From Eimeria necatrix (lineage: Eukaryota > Apicomplexa > Conoidasida > Eucoccidiorida > Eimeriidae), in assembly GCF_000499385.1 (NCBI RefSeq), contig NW_013654465.1, positions 1 through 64,000 on the forward strand: DNA of 64,000 bases. The letters are read 5' to 3'. Positions 1-12,700 of the stretch are shown here, piece by piece. Every line of letters starts with the position of its first letter. Position 1 is the first letter of the stretch. The notes below the pieces were generated by a model, which was not told the DNA's origin, made no database searches, and was given only the letters and a program-made list of their open reading frames with translations. The position numbers were made by a program, and so were the translations under genes.

Positions 1-1516
1 CCTGCCGACACACACAAACCGACGCTCCCCCTAACCACCCTCTACCCTGGCTTCCGCAGTATCAACCAGTTCGAACCTCTATATTGGACTTAACTAAACA
101 TTATTAGTTATTTTGTACCAAAAATTGATATTTCACACTCTGCAGCACTACAAATGCGTCTACGTCACTTTTCATTGAACATCACTGTATGCATAAGTAA
201 CTTGAATAATAAATAGTGTCACATTCCAGCAACAACAGATGCCACAACCCTCTACCAAGGCATGGAAAAATGCATGTGTCGTAACATGCACGCCTGCACT
301 TCATATTCCATTGTGCAACTGAACACCAGCAGCACCATGCATCTGCTGTCTAGCTTTCATTATGCTGGACGGGTAAGAATCGGGAACTGCTCTCTAAAGG
401 AGGATGTGTTTTGGCCATTGCTTCCCACAATCACAGTCCCTGAACCAATGAGTACATCGTGCAAGCCTTTCAACTGATTCCTCAACTCTACGCAGCATCG
501 TCAAACTTTATTTTGGAATTCACAAAGCCGTACACAATGGATGCGAATTTTTCTGGCGAATGCATGCGCAAGCACGATTCCAAAAAGCTAGCTCGTGTTA
601 CTTGATGGTTAGCCTCCTGGTGCCATAAGTGAGGGAAGCGAAGCAATCCAGCATTTAGCTAAGAGATGCCGCTGATCATCCATTGATGACAACAGCCATT
701 GGAAATGCGTGGCACATGGAGAGGATACCACAAAGCTTCATTACTCTGTGCTTTTAGGGCTGCCACGTTAGCGAAGTTGCAGCAGCCCTCTGCCCATGGC
801 GCAAGTGCTTGAGGCGCACCACGCAAAGCACTACACAAGTGCTGTAATAGCACCAGCCATAGTTCATTTTCCGGAAATGAAACAACCAAGTGTAGAACTT
901 AGCTGACTACTGGATTTGTTGGAGCTGTGCTTCTGTCTACTGTTTTTCGCCGCATGAGCCATTCAACCCAAGCCAAATCTGGCCAGACAGTGAGAAATAG
1001 GAGCAGCTGATATGTGCTAAAGAAAACGCCGCGCAGCATCGCTCTTTGCCTGCTTGCAACTTCCAAGACGTCAAAGCTGTATAGCCCTGGTCTCCCGACC
1101 TTCCCAGCTAGAATATTTTATGAATGAATGTGCACCTGCAGGCGTCTTTCAACGGTTTGCGAGGCTGATTTCCGTATTCATTTTGCAGCGCTTACCGCTT
1201 TAACTCACAGCACTACCCAGCAAGAACTCTAGAAGCACGCTGCAGCTGCCACACTCGCAGTGCCATGCTGAACTTAAATACCAATAGAGAACACACGACG
1301 ATCTGCAGCATACGATCGTAAATTGCTCGATTTGTAGCATGCCAATTTGCATTTGATAGTTTGAAGCAAATTTTATGGCACCTATCTTGCGAGCAGCTGT
1401 CTTTCTGAGGCGTGCACAAGGCGCCAGCCTGCACTAAAACACTCGAACACCTCTCTACTCAGCTGCCGGTAGCGTCCGCGCCGACCTCTACTGCCGGGTC
1501 GCTTGCTGGGAGCCAT
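1..1516. other. Gene-poor stretch, nothing supported
   Basis: Only short ORFs occur on both strands (for example 262-477 + and 659-889 -), without signal peptides, recognisable motifs or convincing exon borders. Base composition is ordinary and no long CAG tract is present. I see no RNA gene. Confidence 0.5.
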
Positions 1517-1828
1517 TTAAACGCCTGAAGTATAGCGCATGAATCCACTGTTTGTTAGCGTGTCACTGTAATGTCCGGCACTGTACGGGTTCACCTGGCC
1601 CCACTCCGCATGAGGCACTACCCCGAAAGACCTTAAACGTATGCCCTCCGTCTTACGCAGCCACTTGTCATCAAATGCTCTGGTGCTCTCTGTAGAAGCG
1701 TCAACCTTTGCCATGGTTCCACTGTACACGAAGCTTTGCCTTTGCCATGAAAGCATGAGTCGCTTTGGCCAGCGCGCTAGGAGGCTCACGCAGCCGAGTA
1801 CCCTCCTACACATTTGCAATTTGCCCAT
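1517..1828 (-). CDS. Small hypothetical protein with mitochondrial-type N terminus
   Basis: This is a 103-residue ORF with a true ATG at 1828. The first 30 residues hold Arg, Lys, Leu, Val and Ser with no acidic residue, as in mitochondrial presequences (inference). The rest is of mixed composition with several Trp, Tyr and Phe and ends in a Tyr/Gly/Ser-rich stretch (SAGHYSDTLTNSGFMRYTSG), unlike the low-complexity shadows elsewhere in the window. I do not recognise a family. It may be a complete single-exon gene or the last exon of a longer one, since an upstream ORF on the same strand lies at 1964-2182. The overlapping plus-strand ORF (1641-1853) looks less protein-like. Confidence 0.4.
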   Translation of the reverse strand: MGKLQMCRRVLGCVSLLARWPKRLMLSWQRQSFVYSGTMAKVDASTESTRAFDDKWLRKTEGIRLRSFGVVPHAEWGQVNPYSAGHYSDTLTNSGFMRYTSGV

Positions 1829-2262
1829 CTACAATGCGCCAGGAGAAAAGTAAAATCGATGAAATTCTCACGAACAGGGCGTGATTCTACCAGCAGTGGC
1901 AGCCGGCGCGGCCTCAGACTTTCAGCGACCGCCACAAGCTTGGCAAGAACGGGCTGACCCAGCTCAGCATGCAGCTTGTAGATACATCCTTTTGTCTAAG
2001 GTAACGATTTCACTTTTGCACTGGTCTTGTAGTGGTTTTGTGGGGTCACGAAGGGTGAGGCAATAAGGCTTGAAGAAGAAATTTAGCGATGTTCCAGTGG
2101 GTCGGCGCTGAACCAAGCTGCTGTAATAATGAGCATCAGTGCTTATAGCATGTGATTTATGGTTTAAGGTGAAGCACTGCACTGCTTGCAGAGCATCTAC
2201 AGATTCCTTGAGGTAAACTGATTTAATTTATTATTCCAAACGCAAAACGCTTACTAGCCGCG

Positions 2263-3045
2263 TTAATCTTCAGGAGACGCAGAAAGCCACCGCTGTTGCT
2301 TCTGCTCCTGCTGCTGGCACCGCACCAACGGCGGTCCACGGGCAACTAGATCCACGCACAATGTCCTGCATTTGTGTGTTTGCCATAGCGAACGCTGTTG
2401 TAACGCTCGGGCGACGTTACTCAGCTCGACGGTAGCACTGATACCGCGCGCGAAACGTTTATCATGTGCGCAATGAGTACAGGCAAAATAGAGCACGATT
2501 ACACTGAACAGACCTAGATGCACGTATTTTCCGGACAATTCACGGATGCTATTCTCTTTCTTAGCCTCTCTCACGCTGCGCCATGCTCTCGGGACACAGC
2601 CTTGATTACAGAGCACCTGGTGTTGCCTTGATGCTTTGCCTGAAGGTTCATGTTTGGGACAAGCACTTGTGCTGCTCACGTCGTCTTCAGTTTGGGACTC
2701 CATTTTTCCTGCAGAAGCAATAACGCTGCGACCAGCGACAATGATACAGAGAGACAGGATGAGAAGGGCAGGAGCGGCTGCGTTCTTCCAGGTTAGGGTC
2801 ACAAGGGACCGTGCGCGCTCCAAAATACCCTTGGTCCAGATGTTGGGGTTTGGGTTTGATTCAGTTGGGCCCTTCGTCAGACTGCCTGCTGATGCGGGGG
2901 TCGTGAACGGTAACGCTGCTGCTGTTACCGGGGCACCCGTGGAAGCCACAACCAACGAGTTCCGATCATTCTCAAAAGAGCTCCCATAGCCCGAGGCCGC
3001 TTTTATCATGGCCAGGGAAAGCAACAGAGGAAAAGCGAGTCGCAT
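2263..3045 (-). CDS. Hypothetical secreted or membrane protein, 260 residues
   Basis: The ORF runs open to 3123, but the only good start is the ATG at 3045, which opens directly into a signal peptide (MRLAFPLLLSLAMIKAASG). A Ser/Thr/Pro/Ala-rich stretch follows. There is a probable membrane helix near residue 90 (PALLILSLCIIVAG), a Lys/Ser-rich linker, a second hydrophobic segment near residue 180 (HLGLFSVIVLYFACTH), and a Gln-rich tail. The signal peptide plus internal helix resembles many coccidian secretory-organelle proteins, but I recognise no family. An AG|GT site in the middle (just before residues VLCNQG) could be a donor, so the C-terminal part might be partly intronic. No close neighbour on the same strand suggests a role. 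Confidence 0.5.
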   Translation of the reverse strand: MRLAFPLLLSLAMIKAASGYGSSFENDRNSLVVASTGAPVTAAALPFTTPASAGSLTKGPTESNPNPNIWTKGILERARSLVTLTWKNAAAPALLILSLCIIVAGRSVIASAGKMESQTEDDVSSTSACPKHEPSGKASRQHQVLCNQGCVPRAWRSVREAKKENSIRELSGKYVHLGLFSVIVLYFACTHCAHDKRFARGISATVELSNVARALQQRSLWQTHKCRTLCVDLVARGPPLVRCQQQEQKQQRWLSASPED

Positions 3046-3123
3046 TTCAGCAGCCGTCGGGTTTGGCTGTGCGAAAAGGGAGATTAGTGACTTAGAAGGG
3101 CGATGATAATGAACAAGTACCAA

Positions 3124-4900
3124 CTACATTGCTTAAATGAACAACATGGAAAATGACGATAACCACTTATTTTTATGCAAGCAGTAGCGGCCGACGGTAT
3201 AAAACCCAACAGACTGCCCGTCCCTGCAGGACCCCGTAGCCTTGACCGTGTCCTAGCCTCTGCCGATTGGAACAGCTGTTTCTGCATTCATAATTTGTTG
3301 TAACTTCACCTTGAATTTAAGTCGATTTTATTTTTTGTAGAAGTACTTTTTGTTTCCTTGTTCGTAAATACTTGGAAAGGGTAAATTTGCAACTTCACCT
3401 GATGCTCGCACTTGATCAGGAGACAGTCGGCTCCGGCCAGCGCTAAATGAGCAAGGGCGTATGAGCTTCAGATAAAGCGGTAAACTAGAAAATATCATGG
3501 TCTCTAGCAGAGATCCATAAGCAACGTTACAGGACAAGATCCCCATTCCCCTTCAGCATCACCGCAACTGAGCGATGGCTGAAGGTGTGCATCTACGCAA
3601 CAACCTGGTGGTCCCAAACATTGTAATTTTCCGGCAATTACGCTCTAAACACCTATTTTAATACTTTCATGAATATGTGCCTGCATAATGTGGCAATTCA
3701 AGGTGCAAACACGCACAAGAGTAACAAAATAGTAGCGTGTGCACGTCTGCCGGTGGTTGCATTGAAATCGAACCCTTTTAGGCGGTCAATCATTCTTAAA
3801 GGGGTCACTGTATGCGCAGCAAGATAAACTGTGTTGTATTCTAGAGCTGTTCACCTTAGTTTTCCAGCATCTGCTCACAAACAACGAATTGAGACCCAGT
3901 GAGGCTCTACGTTTTCGAAATTGAAGGAACCGCCCAGAATCAGCGCCAATTGCTTTTGTTCCTCGTCTACGCGCTCCAATGCACAGAAGTGTGCTTAGTT
4001 ATTTGAAAAGGAGGCGAAGGTGCCCGACGCCCCACCGTGTGCCCATCAAATGCAATATGAACACCAGAGCGATCGCAGCTCAGTGAGCTGTCTTCAAGAA
4101 CAGCAAAAAGTGCGGCATTTCTATGGTTCAAACGCGCTTGAAAATACATATTACTTAAGGCGTAGTAGAATTTCCTTGTATTTAATGGGAAAGTTCAGCA
4201 ACCGTGAGTTATTCGAATGACATACACTGTAGCAGAAGCACGTAGTGTCTACAGAGGTAACGTCACTTTCATCCCGAGGCTTTCTCTACCGATTTCTCTA
4301 CCGGAAAGATGCCACCGTGAGGAAATTTCACATTACTAAGCTATTTTGGGGGGGAAATACCGGGTTACACTCAACTGGGCGCTGCAGGTGCCCACTAACT
4401 TTTTCCGTAAGTTTACGCAGTTGCCAGTAATGTTCGCCTGCATATATCTACATGCACGTATCAGTAAATGTCCTTTTATCAGGAAAAAAAACTGTCTGTA
4501 CTTCGTGACTACCCAGACATACTTTCTTCGACGTTTGGCAGTTGGTGTCGGCAGCGTTGTCGAGAGCACAGAAAAATAGGTTTTTTTTCACTGCTTTTCC
4601 ATTCTCGATGAGAAATGTTAGGTCAAGAGTTTGGCACCGCTATGACCACAAACATGGAAATACATGCTGGAGAAGTAGCGCAATGCGGATGCGTTTTAGA
4701 GATTCCATAAGCAGACCACGATTCCTGCCCACTGAACAGCTACGACATGCACTGCAAGCCCCAGGCAGCTGATGGCTACCGCAGATGGAGTTAAACAGAG
4801 CTGCATAGCGTACCTCCCCCCCCTCTCGTTTTCGTCTCTCAAAACCCTTGGACAACGGACATCTCTTGAGTGCGTCTGCCACACCAAAGGAGAACGACTG
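3124..4900. other. Gene-poor stretch
   Basis: Short overlapping ORFs occur on both strands (3328-3546 -, 4020-4220 +, 4336-4579 on both strands), none with motifs, signal peptide or linkable splice sites. I see nothing else in it. Confidence 0.45.
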
Positions 4901-4945
4901 TAGATTGATCAAAGGGTCTAGTGACTTCGTGACAAGGGCTTGCAG

Positions 4946-5506
4946 GCTAGGCTTCGGTTCCTGCGTTGTGCAGACGTATCTGCAGCCAATCCAGGGCCTC
5001 TGAAGAATCGCTGCGCGCTTGCCCACCTCTGCTCTGCGGGGTCTGTGAGGCACTACTGCAGCGGCACGTTGCCGCAAGCAACTAAAGTTTCGTACTTTGG
5101 AGCAACAGCTGAGCGTCACGCCCAGCCTTCGAAGCAGCACAAAACTACTGTCGTGCTTGGCTTGGCTCAACCGAGGCGCAGTCACAGCGAAGCCGCAGAG
5201 CTGATACACGCTGCCAACGGTACCTCAGAGACGACTTCTAAGCACGCTGGGACTAAAGCTGTTGGGCAGCTGATTCCGACCCACCGCAGAGAGTTTTCCA
5301 AGGCTCCACAGTTTAGGGTTACTCGGCAGACCAACTCGGCCTTTGTTCGGAATAGTACCCGACGCTGTACCCGCAACTACAGCACACTGACCCCATCTAA
5401 AGGCACCAAGGGGAAAAGATCCAATCTATCCCCCCAACGTAAGTTGACGCTCAGGAGCTCTAGGCCAGCTACTACACCGCATGCGGCCCGGAAGGGCACA
5501 GAGTAA
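4946..5506 (+). CDS. Doubtful coding locus, basic Ser/Thr-rich polypeptide
   Basis: An open frame follows an acceptor-like TTGCAG (AG at 4944-4945) and continues to a stop at 5506. It has no in-frame ATG at its beginning, so it would be an internal or terminal exon. The product is rich in Arg, Lys, Thr and Ser. A strong donor (AAC|GTAAGT near 5439) lies inside it, and a small open stretch after a TTTCAG at about 5700 ends in a stop near 5797, so a two-exon model is possible. A minus-strand ORF (4640-5209) overlaps and also lacks an ATG at its beginning. Strand and reality are uncertain. Confidence 0.22.
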   Translation, partial: ARLRFLRCADVSAANPGPLKNRCALAHLCSAGSVRHYCSGTLPQATKVSYFGATAERHAQPSKQHKTTVVLGLAQPRRSHSEAAELIHAANGTSETTSKHAGTKAVGQLIPTHRREFSKAPQFRVTRQTNSAFVRNSTRRCTRNYSTLTPSKGTKGKRSNLSPQRKLTLRSSRPATTPHAARKGTE

Positions 5507-5799
5507 GGAGCGACTGTGTAAATGGCTGACCCTACAAACACTGACGCGTGAACTGTCCTTAATTAATGAGCAGCAACACCTCCTTTTCAGTAGGCGAAGT
5601 ACAACAACCATATAAGGCGGCAAAGAGAAAGGATGTGCTCCTACAGTCGTTCCCATACTAGCGTGTGTTCCTGGCGCAGCTAAAACTCTAATTCATCACT
5701 TTCAGCTTCTGAAGGAGACCGAATTGAAAGCGCGGCAGAATCAGTGTCCGCCTGCAAGTTTTCCGTGTATGCACAGTTCGCTTTAATGCAGGGATAGCG

Positions 5800-6746
5800 C
5801 CTGCGAATGTGTGGGAAACCCTGTTGCTCTTTTTCCTACATGACTTCAAGATTACGCAGCAAGACCACCTGCAACAGAGAACCGACGAAACGTGCTTTTA
5901 AATCGTGCTTAAAGGACAGGATAAGTTATAGTTAACGATGGGAGCCTACCATGTCTTTCTATTTGACCTCGTTTTTGTTTCGTACGGTCTAGGAAGCGTA
6001 GTAAGAACAGAAGGCGTCTGCACGGCGCCACAGGATAGACGCGCGCGAGCCAGCCGGTGAGCTCCGGAACACAATAATGTAAATTGAAGCTCGTTTTAAA
6101 GCCAATGGGGAATTTTACAGTTTATTAAAGCTGCTCCTTCAGACTCTCTAGCAGTGGCTACAGGGCAGGTCTGCATGCACGTCGGCCCAGGTCAGCTGAT
6201 GCGAACGGCCGCTGCAGCAGCTGCTGTCCTCGGGTCTAAGTACACCTCTTTGTATTGAACGCATCTCGTCCAGCAGGCGCTCCACCAGGCGCCAGACGCG
6301 ACGAGATCAACAGCTGCCTCACATGAGACTGCAAGGAGCAGCAACACCACTTAAGCAGTGCGCCGAAAGGGTAGAGACGTGAACTGGATGTTTATTCATG
6401 GTTGCTAGCTAAAGATCTCATTTCCTACATAAGCAGCGCCTGCGGCAAAATCTACTGCAGGGTCGCTAGCAACGGCAAGCTGTCTGCATAACCGACGAGT
6501 TGCATTGTGACTCTGCATAGAACCGCGCAACGGCAGTATGTGTTGCAAGCATTCAAAAGTCGCAATAGCAAGCATAGCAGCGGGAAACACAGCAGCAACG
6601 CGCTGACCTCCCAATTCCGCCCACTGGATGTGGCTGCGGATGTTCCTGAAGCTACAAGCAACCCATGAAGCAGCAACAGCTGCTGCAACGTGCTGCCGAT
6701 CCCTGAAATTGCGCTTTTTGACGCTGATGAGCTACACGTAAGGACG
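5800..6746. other. Upstream region of the OSBP gene
   Basis: No supported ORF. The last 100 bases become CAG-rich. The frame of the first OSBP exon is open from 6669, but its first ATG is at 6747, so either the 5' UTR lies here or a short upstream exon was missed. Confidence 0.4.
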
Positions 6747-9700
6747 ATGGAGGTTCCCGACCCTCACCTCCAAAAGCAGCAAGATCGGGAGCAGCAGGGA
6801 GTGGAAGTGCAAGAAAAGCAACGAAGAGAGCAGCAGCGGCCGCTGCTCCAGCAGCAACAACCTCCACCTACACTGAGGCCAGCTGAAAGAGGTGCTGGTG
6901 AACCCACGGCGACGAAGCAACACGAGCAACAGAAGTTGCAACATCAAGGGCAACAACGGCACGAGCCCCAGCAACAGAAGCCGCAACTGCACGACGAGCA
7001 GAAAGAAGAGAAAGGACACCAGCAAGAACACCTGCAGCAGCCGCAGCAGCAGTCTGTGCAAGGAGAGGGCATTGCATCGCCATGCGCTTCTAAAACGGAG
7101 AGCGAAACAGCCCGTCAGCAGAAACAGCAGCGGTGGCAGGAAGCAAAGCAACTGGAACAGCAGCAACAAGAATGGCAGAGTCATCAAGATCTTCAACAGA
7201 ATGGTCCAGCTGCGCTCCAGCAGCATGCTGCTGCCGGCGCGGAGAAGCAGGAGCAACTTGCCGGCGCCCCAGATTCTGAAGCCGCCGCAGCCTCACCGAG
7301 TGCGAGAGTAAGAATTGGTGAGCCCGCGGCGGCAGCAGGCCCAGACGGTGCAGCAAGAGCCAGTGCAGAAGACACAGGTGCAGAGCTGACGCCAAGAGCA
7401 TCAGCTGGCCTAGGGCATTCCGTAGTACTGCCACGGGATCCGTCTCCAGAAGCACCGGCACCGACAGTGGGGGGAGGCGCAGAATCTTCGTGGCGACATG
7501 GTTCGGATAGACGGGCAACATCGGCGCAGCTCACAGCTGGTGCAGACACAGAAACGGCATCTACACTCTCTGCTGCTGCAGCGCCACAAAAGTTTTTGCG
7601 TTCCACACAACTTTCGGTAGGGCGTAGTGTGCATGCAGCAGCAGCAGTAGAAGCACTAACATAAAGGAGCTTTCCCCAGGCATTCTCAGCAGCAACTACT
7701 ACTGCAGCAACTCTACTCAGTGTACTGTACGCAGGATACGCTGTGGAGACCACAGCCTTCGCCTCCCAAAGAGGTTGACGAGCAGCGAGTGCAGCATTCC
7801 AAGCAGCAGCACCAGCAGCAGGAGCAAACTTCGCACCCGCAGCAGCTGCACGAACAGCGAGCAGTTCACCGTGGTGTTTATTCCCCCGGTAGCGTCAGGG
7901 CAAGCAGCAGCGGCAGTGCCTCAACAGCAATAGCCGCAGCATCCCCAACAGCAGGCAGGACTAGCGAGCACGCTCATCTAAACTCTGCCTTTGTGCGCAC
8001 CTCTACTGAGAGACGTAACCAGCAGCAGCAACAGCAGCAACAGCAGCACCGACAGGCGGCGCCGCAGAGAGCCAATCTTTCCCTTGTTGCTCCCATGCCC
8101 TGCAGCGGCAGCAAAGCAGCGGCAACAAGCACGCTGCTACTACAGGGATGGTTGCAAAAGTGGACGAACCTTCTGTCCTCATGGAGACCCAGGTCTGCTA
8201 TAAATCCTTGATCGTCAAGGTTGCTGTGTGCCGTCGTCATAGTGCCAGATAAATTGTCGATTTCTCAGGCCCAAGTGTTTGGATGAGGCGCCCGAAATTT
8301 TTAGCGAAAGATGGCATTGGCAACAGCGTGGCATGTGGTTCTGGTTTCAGGGCCTACATTGTACGGCTTAGCGTATGTTGTGTTTATGGCAGGTACTTTT
8401 TCGTGTACGCGGGTTTCTTCAAGTACAGTACCACTAAGAGCTCCCCCCCCAAAGAGATGTTTCTTTTGAATCAGTGTCGCGTCCGGCTCTGCCCCCGTCA
8501 GCCTGACCCCTGAAAGCTAAGCCCTGCTTACAACTGAGGACACGACTAGCTGAAACTTGCGCTTGCAGACCCTGCTGCTGAAATTGGTACCATTGTCACA
8601 TTAAGGACGTCATTTGAAACTAGCTCACATTGTCTTGGAGTGTGGTAACATATTTTGGTTTGGAATCTGTTGCTGTTGCAGATGACCCCGTACGGTTTGA
8701 AGTGGATGTAGTAGATCAGCAGACGCTTTACCTTCGAGCAGAGAGCCAAGAGGAGAAACAGATGTGGTATGCGCACCAGGATTGAAGCGTTTATAGTTCA
8801 TGGCTGAGGATTTGAGGCCTCAGGCTCAGGAAATATGGGTTGCATTTCGGCGTGTAGCATCAAGGGTTGATTTCTCATGGCCTAAGTTTGTTCTTCACGG
8901 TTCAGGAACTTCAAGGCTGTAAATTGAAGGCTGAAGGGTGAAGCGTGCTGCTCACAGCTTCACGCCTACGGTTGAAAGCTCGAGAGCTAATGTTAACATT
9001 TTAGGGCATGGAGCTTGTTTCTAGGGCTCCGCCTTGAACATTGAGGGTTCAGGGGTTTTAAACTTCTAGTTTTCGTGCAGGTATGCGGCCTTCAAGCAGG
9101 GCCAAAGAGCAGCCCTCAGTGGCGCCAACCGAGCAGGTCGTTCAGCAGCAGGAGGCGGATCCCAGAGGGACAAGCAGCAGCAGCAGCAGCAACAGCAACT
9201 GCACAGAAGACTCCCAGGAGATGCTTCTGTAGAATCAAGGCCTCCTTCAATGCCGAGTAGCAGCAGTAACAGCAGCAGCAGCAACAAGAAACCCGCGCGT
9301 CTGGAGCAGCAGCAACAGCAGCAACCTCCACGCCAGGACCGCTCCACTGCGGCAACAGCAGCGGCACCTGCATCATCATCAGAGTTGGCAGCTGCTTCCA
9401 CTACCGGCAGCGCCAGCAGCAGCAGTAGCGGCTCCCTGAGCGGGTTGGCAGGGGTCGTGGCATCGAGTGCTGCTGCTGCTGCTGCCTATGCCACCAGCCG
9501 ACTCCGCTCTTTTTCTGCTGCTGCAGTACAGCAGCCGTCTGTGCCACCAGCGCTAGCACCCCCGCCTCCACACAAGCCTCCGTGTCAGCAGCAACAGCAA
9601 ACGCAGCAACAGAGGCAACAAGAGCAGCCAGTACCGCAACAGCAGTCGGGGGATGTCCGCTTGAAAAGTGAGGAAGCAGCAGCAGCGGGAGCAAGGGCCG

Positions 9701-12700
9701 GCACATGTGCTGCTGCTGTGCTTGGGTCTTCCGTGGACGTGCCGGCAAGCAGCAGCAGCAGTAGCAGCCCACTGCTGCTTGCTCACGCCTCTCAGGAGGG
9801 AGAAGGCAACGCTGCCTTGCTCGACGCCACGGGTGCTGAGGGGCCTCTGGTGTTGCTGTTAGAGAGCATCATCGGTGCGAGGCAGACCATACAGGCAAGT
9901 ATGAGCCTTACGTTCTGACATCCAGAGCAGAGGTTATAATGCCTACACTGTGAACTCTGGTTGCGTCTATTTGATAGTGTTCTTGGTGGGGTGGCCCTTC
10001 TAGTCCTTTTTTCCGTGGGAGGTTTTGAATTAGTCGGGTTTGAATTCTTGGAGGAATAACTGTCACAGTTTAGGGAGTCTGCTTTCGTGGTGGCAGGAGG
10101 CATGCTCGAAGATCTTGGCCTTGCAGTCAGATGTCTTGAAGTCTGCATCGCAGATATCTCAAACGGGTAGCTCCTGCTGGGCTGCACCTGCTGCTGTCTC
10201 CGTTGCTACTTCCGTCGCCACTACTGCATATTCGCTTTTGCTGTTTTTACTCACTTCTGATTGTTAGGGGTATCTGTTGTCGCGTGTGCTAGGGAGATTA
10301 AGAGCGAGTGAGTAGGTTTCGCTGGTTTTCGCAGGCCCTGCCGCTAATGGCAACTTGCGCCAGCAGGTGGCGCTGCTGCTACAGCGAGTAGATGAGCTAC
10401 AGCAGCTGCTGCAACAGCTTCTGCAGCAGTGGGAACGGCTGCTGAGCGAAGAGTACACCCAGAGGCGGCAGCTGGAGAAGTCGGTTCGGTCTTTGGCGAA
10501 GAGAAACTACAAGCTCGACAAGGTTCGGAACTCAAAGCCGCTGACCATAGATCATAAACCTAAAATGACACATCTTGAGTCAAAGACAGTGCCGGTGCCT
10601 TCGGCCGTTCAAGCCTGGCACAAATTCACAGTGCTTAAGACTCCGAGTTACTGTTTTGGGTCTAGAAGGGACTCAGGGCAACAAAATACGCTTTACGCTT
10701 TGGTGTGGTCGTTCAGGCCCAAGAGAGGCTTCTACAGCTCAGCAGACAGCGTGGCAAGCTTACAGCAACGGAAGTTGCCGCAGCAATCGCTGGTGTGCGG
10801 CTTCCAGATGTGGAGGGACACGGGACAGCAACTGCAACAGCAGCAGCGACAGCAGGGGCGACGGTAGCGGAAGACGGGGGAGGCTTCAGCACCAGCGACA
10901 GTGACGATGATGGCAATGATTCACTTGAATTTTTCGACTGCGATGAGGATGTGCGCTAGGTTATATGGCTAGAGACGCAGGGGATTTGTGGTCCGGTGTT
11001 GGAGGTTTCCTACTCGGCGTTGCCGCTTCTGGTGCTGTTGCTGTTGTTTGCAGTTTGCAGAGATAGGTGGAGGGGAACCTGCTGGTGACTGTGCTTCACA
11101 ACAGCACAAGCAGGATCAGCAGCAGCAACAGGAGCAGAAAACGCCTGAGGAAGGCACCTCAGCGTTAACAGAAGCAGCAGCAGCAGCAGGAAGTAGCCAG
11201 GTCACCACCAGCAGCAGCTACATCGGTCCACCCTTCTCTCCAGCAACGAACGCAGCAGCAACGCTGGCAGTTTCCTCGTGCCACATGGGGGGTGCGGCCG
11301 CTGGACAGCGGTTGGCACTTGCAAAGCCGCGAACTGAATTCAAAGTAAAGCATGAAGTCTAGGTGGCACAGTCGAGAAACTAGACTATTTCACGAGTAAT
11401 TACTTATATCTAGGGCTCATCTTGCGGACGGTGAAGGGATTGTTCCTTCGTTCACGTCGTCCTTCTTACGTGACTGGTGGTTATCTTCTGTGCATTGTAG
11501 TTTGCATTTACATTGCAGCGGCTAGGTTGTTCAGAGTATGGTTTGGCGTGTGCGTGTGCAGGTTAATCTGTGGTCAGTGCTTAAGGACTGCATAGGGCGT
11601 GACCTGAGCCGCATCGCAATGCCTGTCTACTTTAATGAGCCCACCAGCTTTCTACAGAGACAGTGTGAGGACTTACAATACGTTGATCTCCTTAATCTAG
11701 TGAGTGGATAATACGGTCTGTGGTTTGAGGCTCAAGCCGCAGTGTATAGCGCTTTGTTGCTCAAATTCCCCATCCTATAGACTTCGATACACGGCATTAC
11801 AGTCAGGGTTCGAACGTTCATCGTTAGAATCTTGGAGATATGACCTGGTGTATAGTGTATATATCAGAATAACAGAGAACTATGGAAGAACGGGGACTTC
11901 AGGAGGTGCACCTGGAAGATTGTGCGAAAATTTGAATGCTTTTATGGGTTTAGGGCACTAAATCATCGGGCCTACGTTTTAGGGGTGCAGGGGTGAGGCT
12001 TTATATATGCGTTTGTGTATTTTAGTCCTCCCGCTTTCCGCGAAGTGTCGATCGGCTTCTTGGGCTGACTGTCTTTGCGCTTTCTCCATACGCATCAGCA
12101 GTCGGCAGGTCATGCCAAGCCCTAAAGCGTACAGCAATAAATTATCAAGTGGTTTGGTTTTTAGACCTAAGTCTGGAGACACGTATAATGAACGATGTAG
12201 ATTAGTCGCTAAAAGTATACGGCGAATGGCCACCCACCCCTTGAAGAGCAAGCAGCAACTTTCACATTCAGGTTACAGGATGTAAAAACGGCGGTTCGGA
12301 ATTTGTGTCCATTACTTTTGCACATAGGACGTACAAACCCTTCAATCCACTTCTTGGTGAAACATTCGAGCACATTCACAGAGGTTTTCGCTTCCTATCG
12401 GAGCAGGTGAACGGACCTGGAATGCTCAAATCGCTCCCCGTCACACTGTGATGTAGTCTTATTGAGAGCTGTTCGCGTCATGCTGGCAACTGCTGTAGCG
12501 CCAGCTGCAGTAACGCTAACAGCGGCAATATTTGCAGATGCAAGGGCAGCTGTAGCGGCAAATGGAAAGTGGGAAGCCCATCAACTCCAGCATCACCGCA
12601 GCTAGCAGCTGCAGCAATGAGAGCAGCTACAGCAGAAGCTCTAACCCCCAAAAGCAACAGCAGTAATATTGTTTGTGTCTGCTGTCTTTGTAGGTTGGCC

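Noticed and set aside
4640..5209. Minus-strand 189-residue Cys-containing ORF
   Set aside because: It starts with GTG and has no motif. It overlaps the plus-strand candidate, and neither can be confirmed.
6732..7256. Leu-rich minus-strand ORF (174 residues) that looks like many membrane helices
   Set aside because: It is the complement of the Gln-coding CAG tract (CTG = Leu) in OSBP exon 1. No start context or non-repetitive part supports it.
7720..8211. Separate Gln-rich gene ending in PH-like residues
   Set aside because: Its end is the first strand of the OSBP PH domain and splices in phase to 8393, so it is exon 2 of that gene.
11806..11830. tRNA-like B-box word (GGGTTCGAACG)
   Set aside because: The flanking bases do not form an acceptor stem, no A box lies at the right distance, and the site is inside an OSBP intron.
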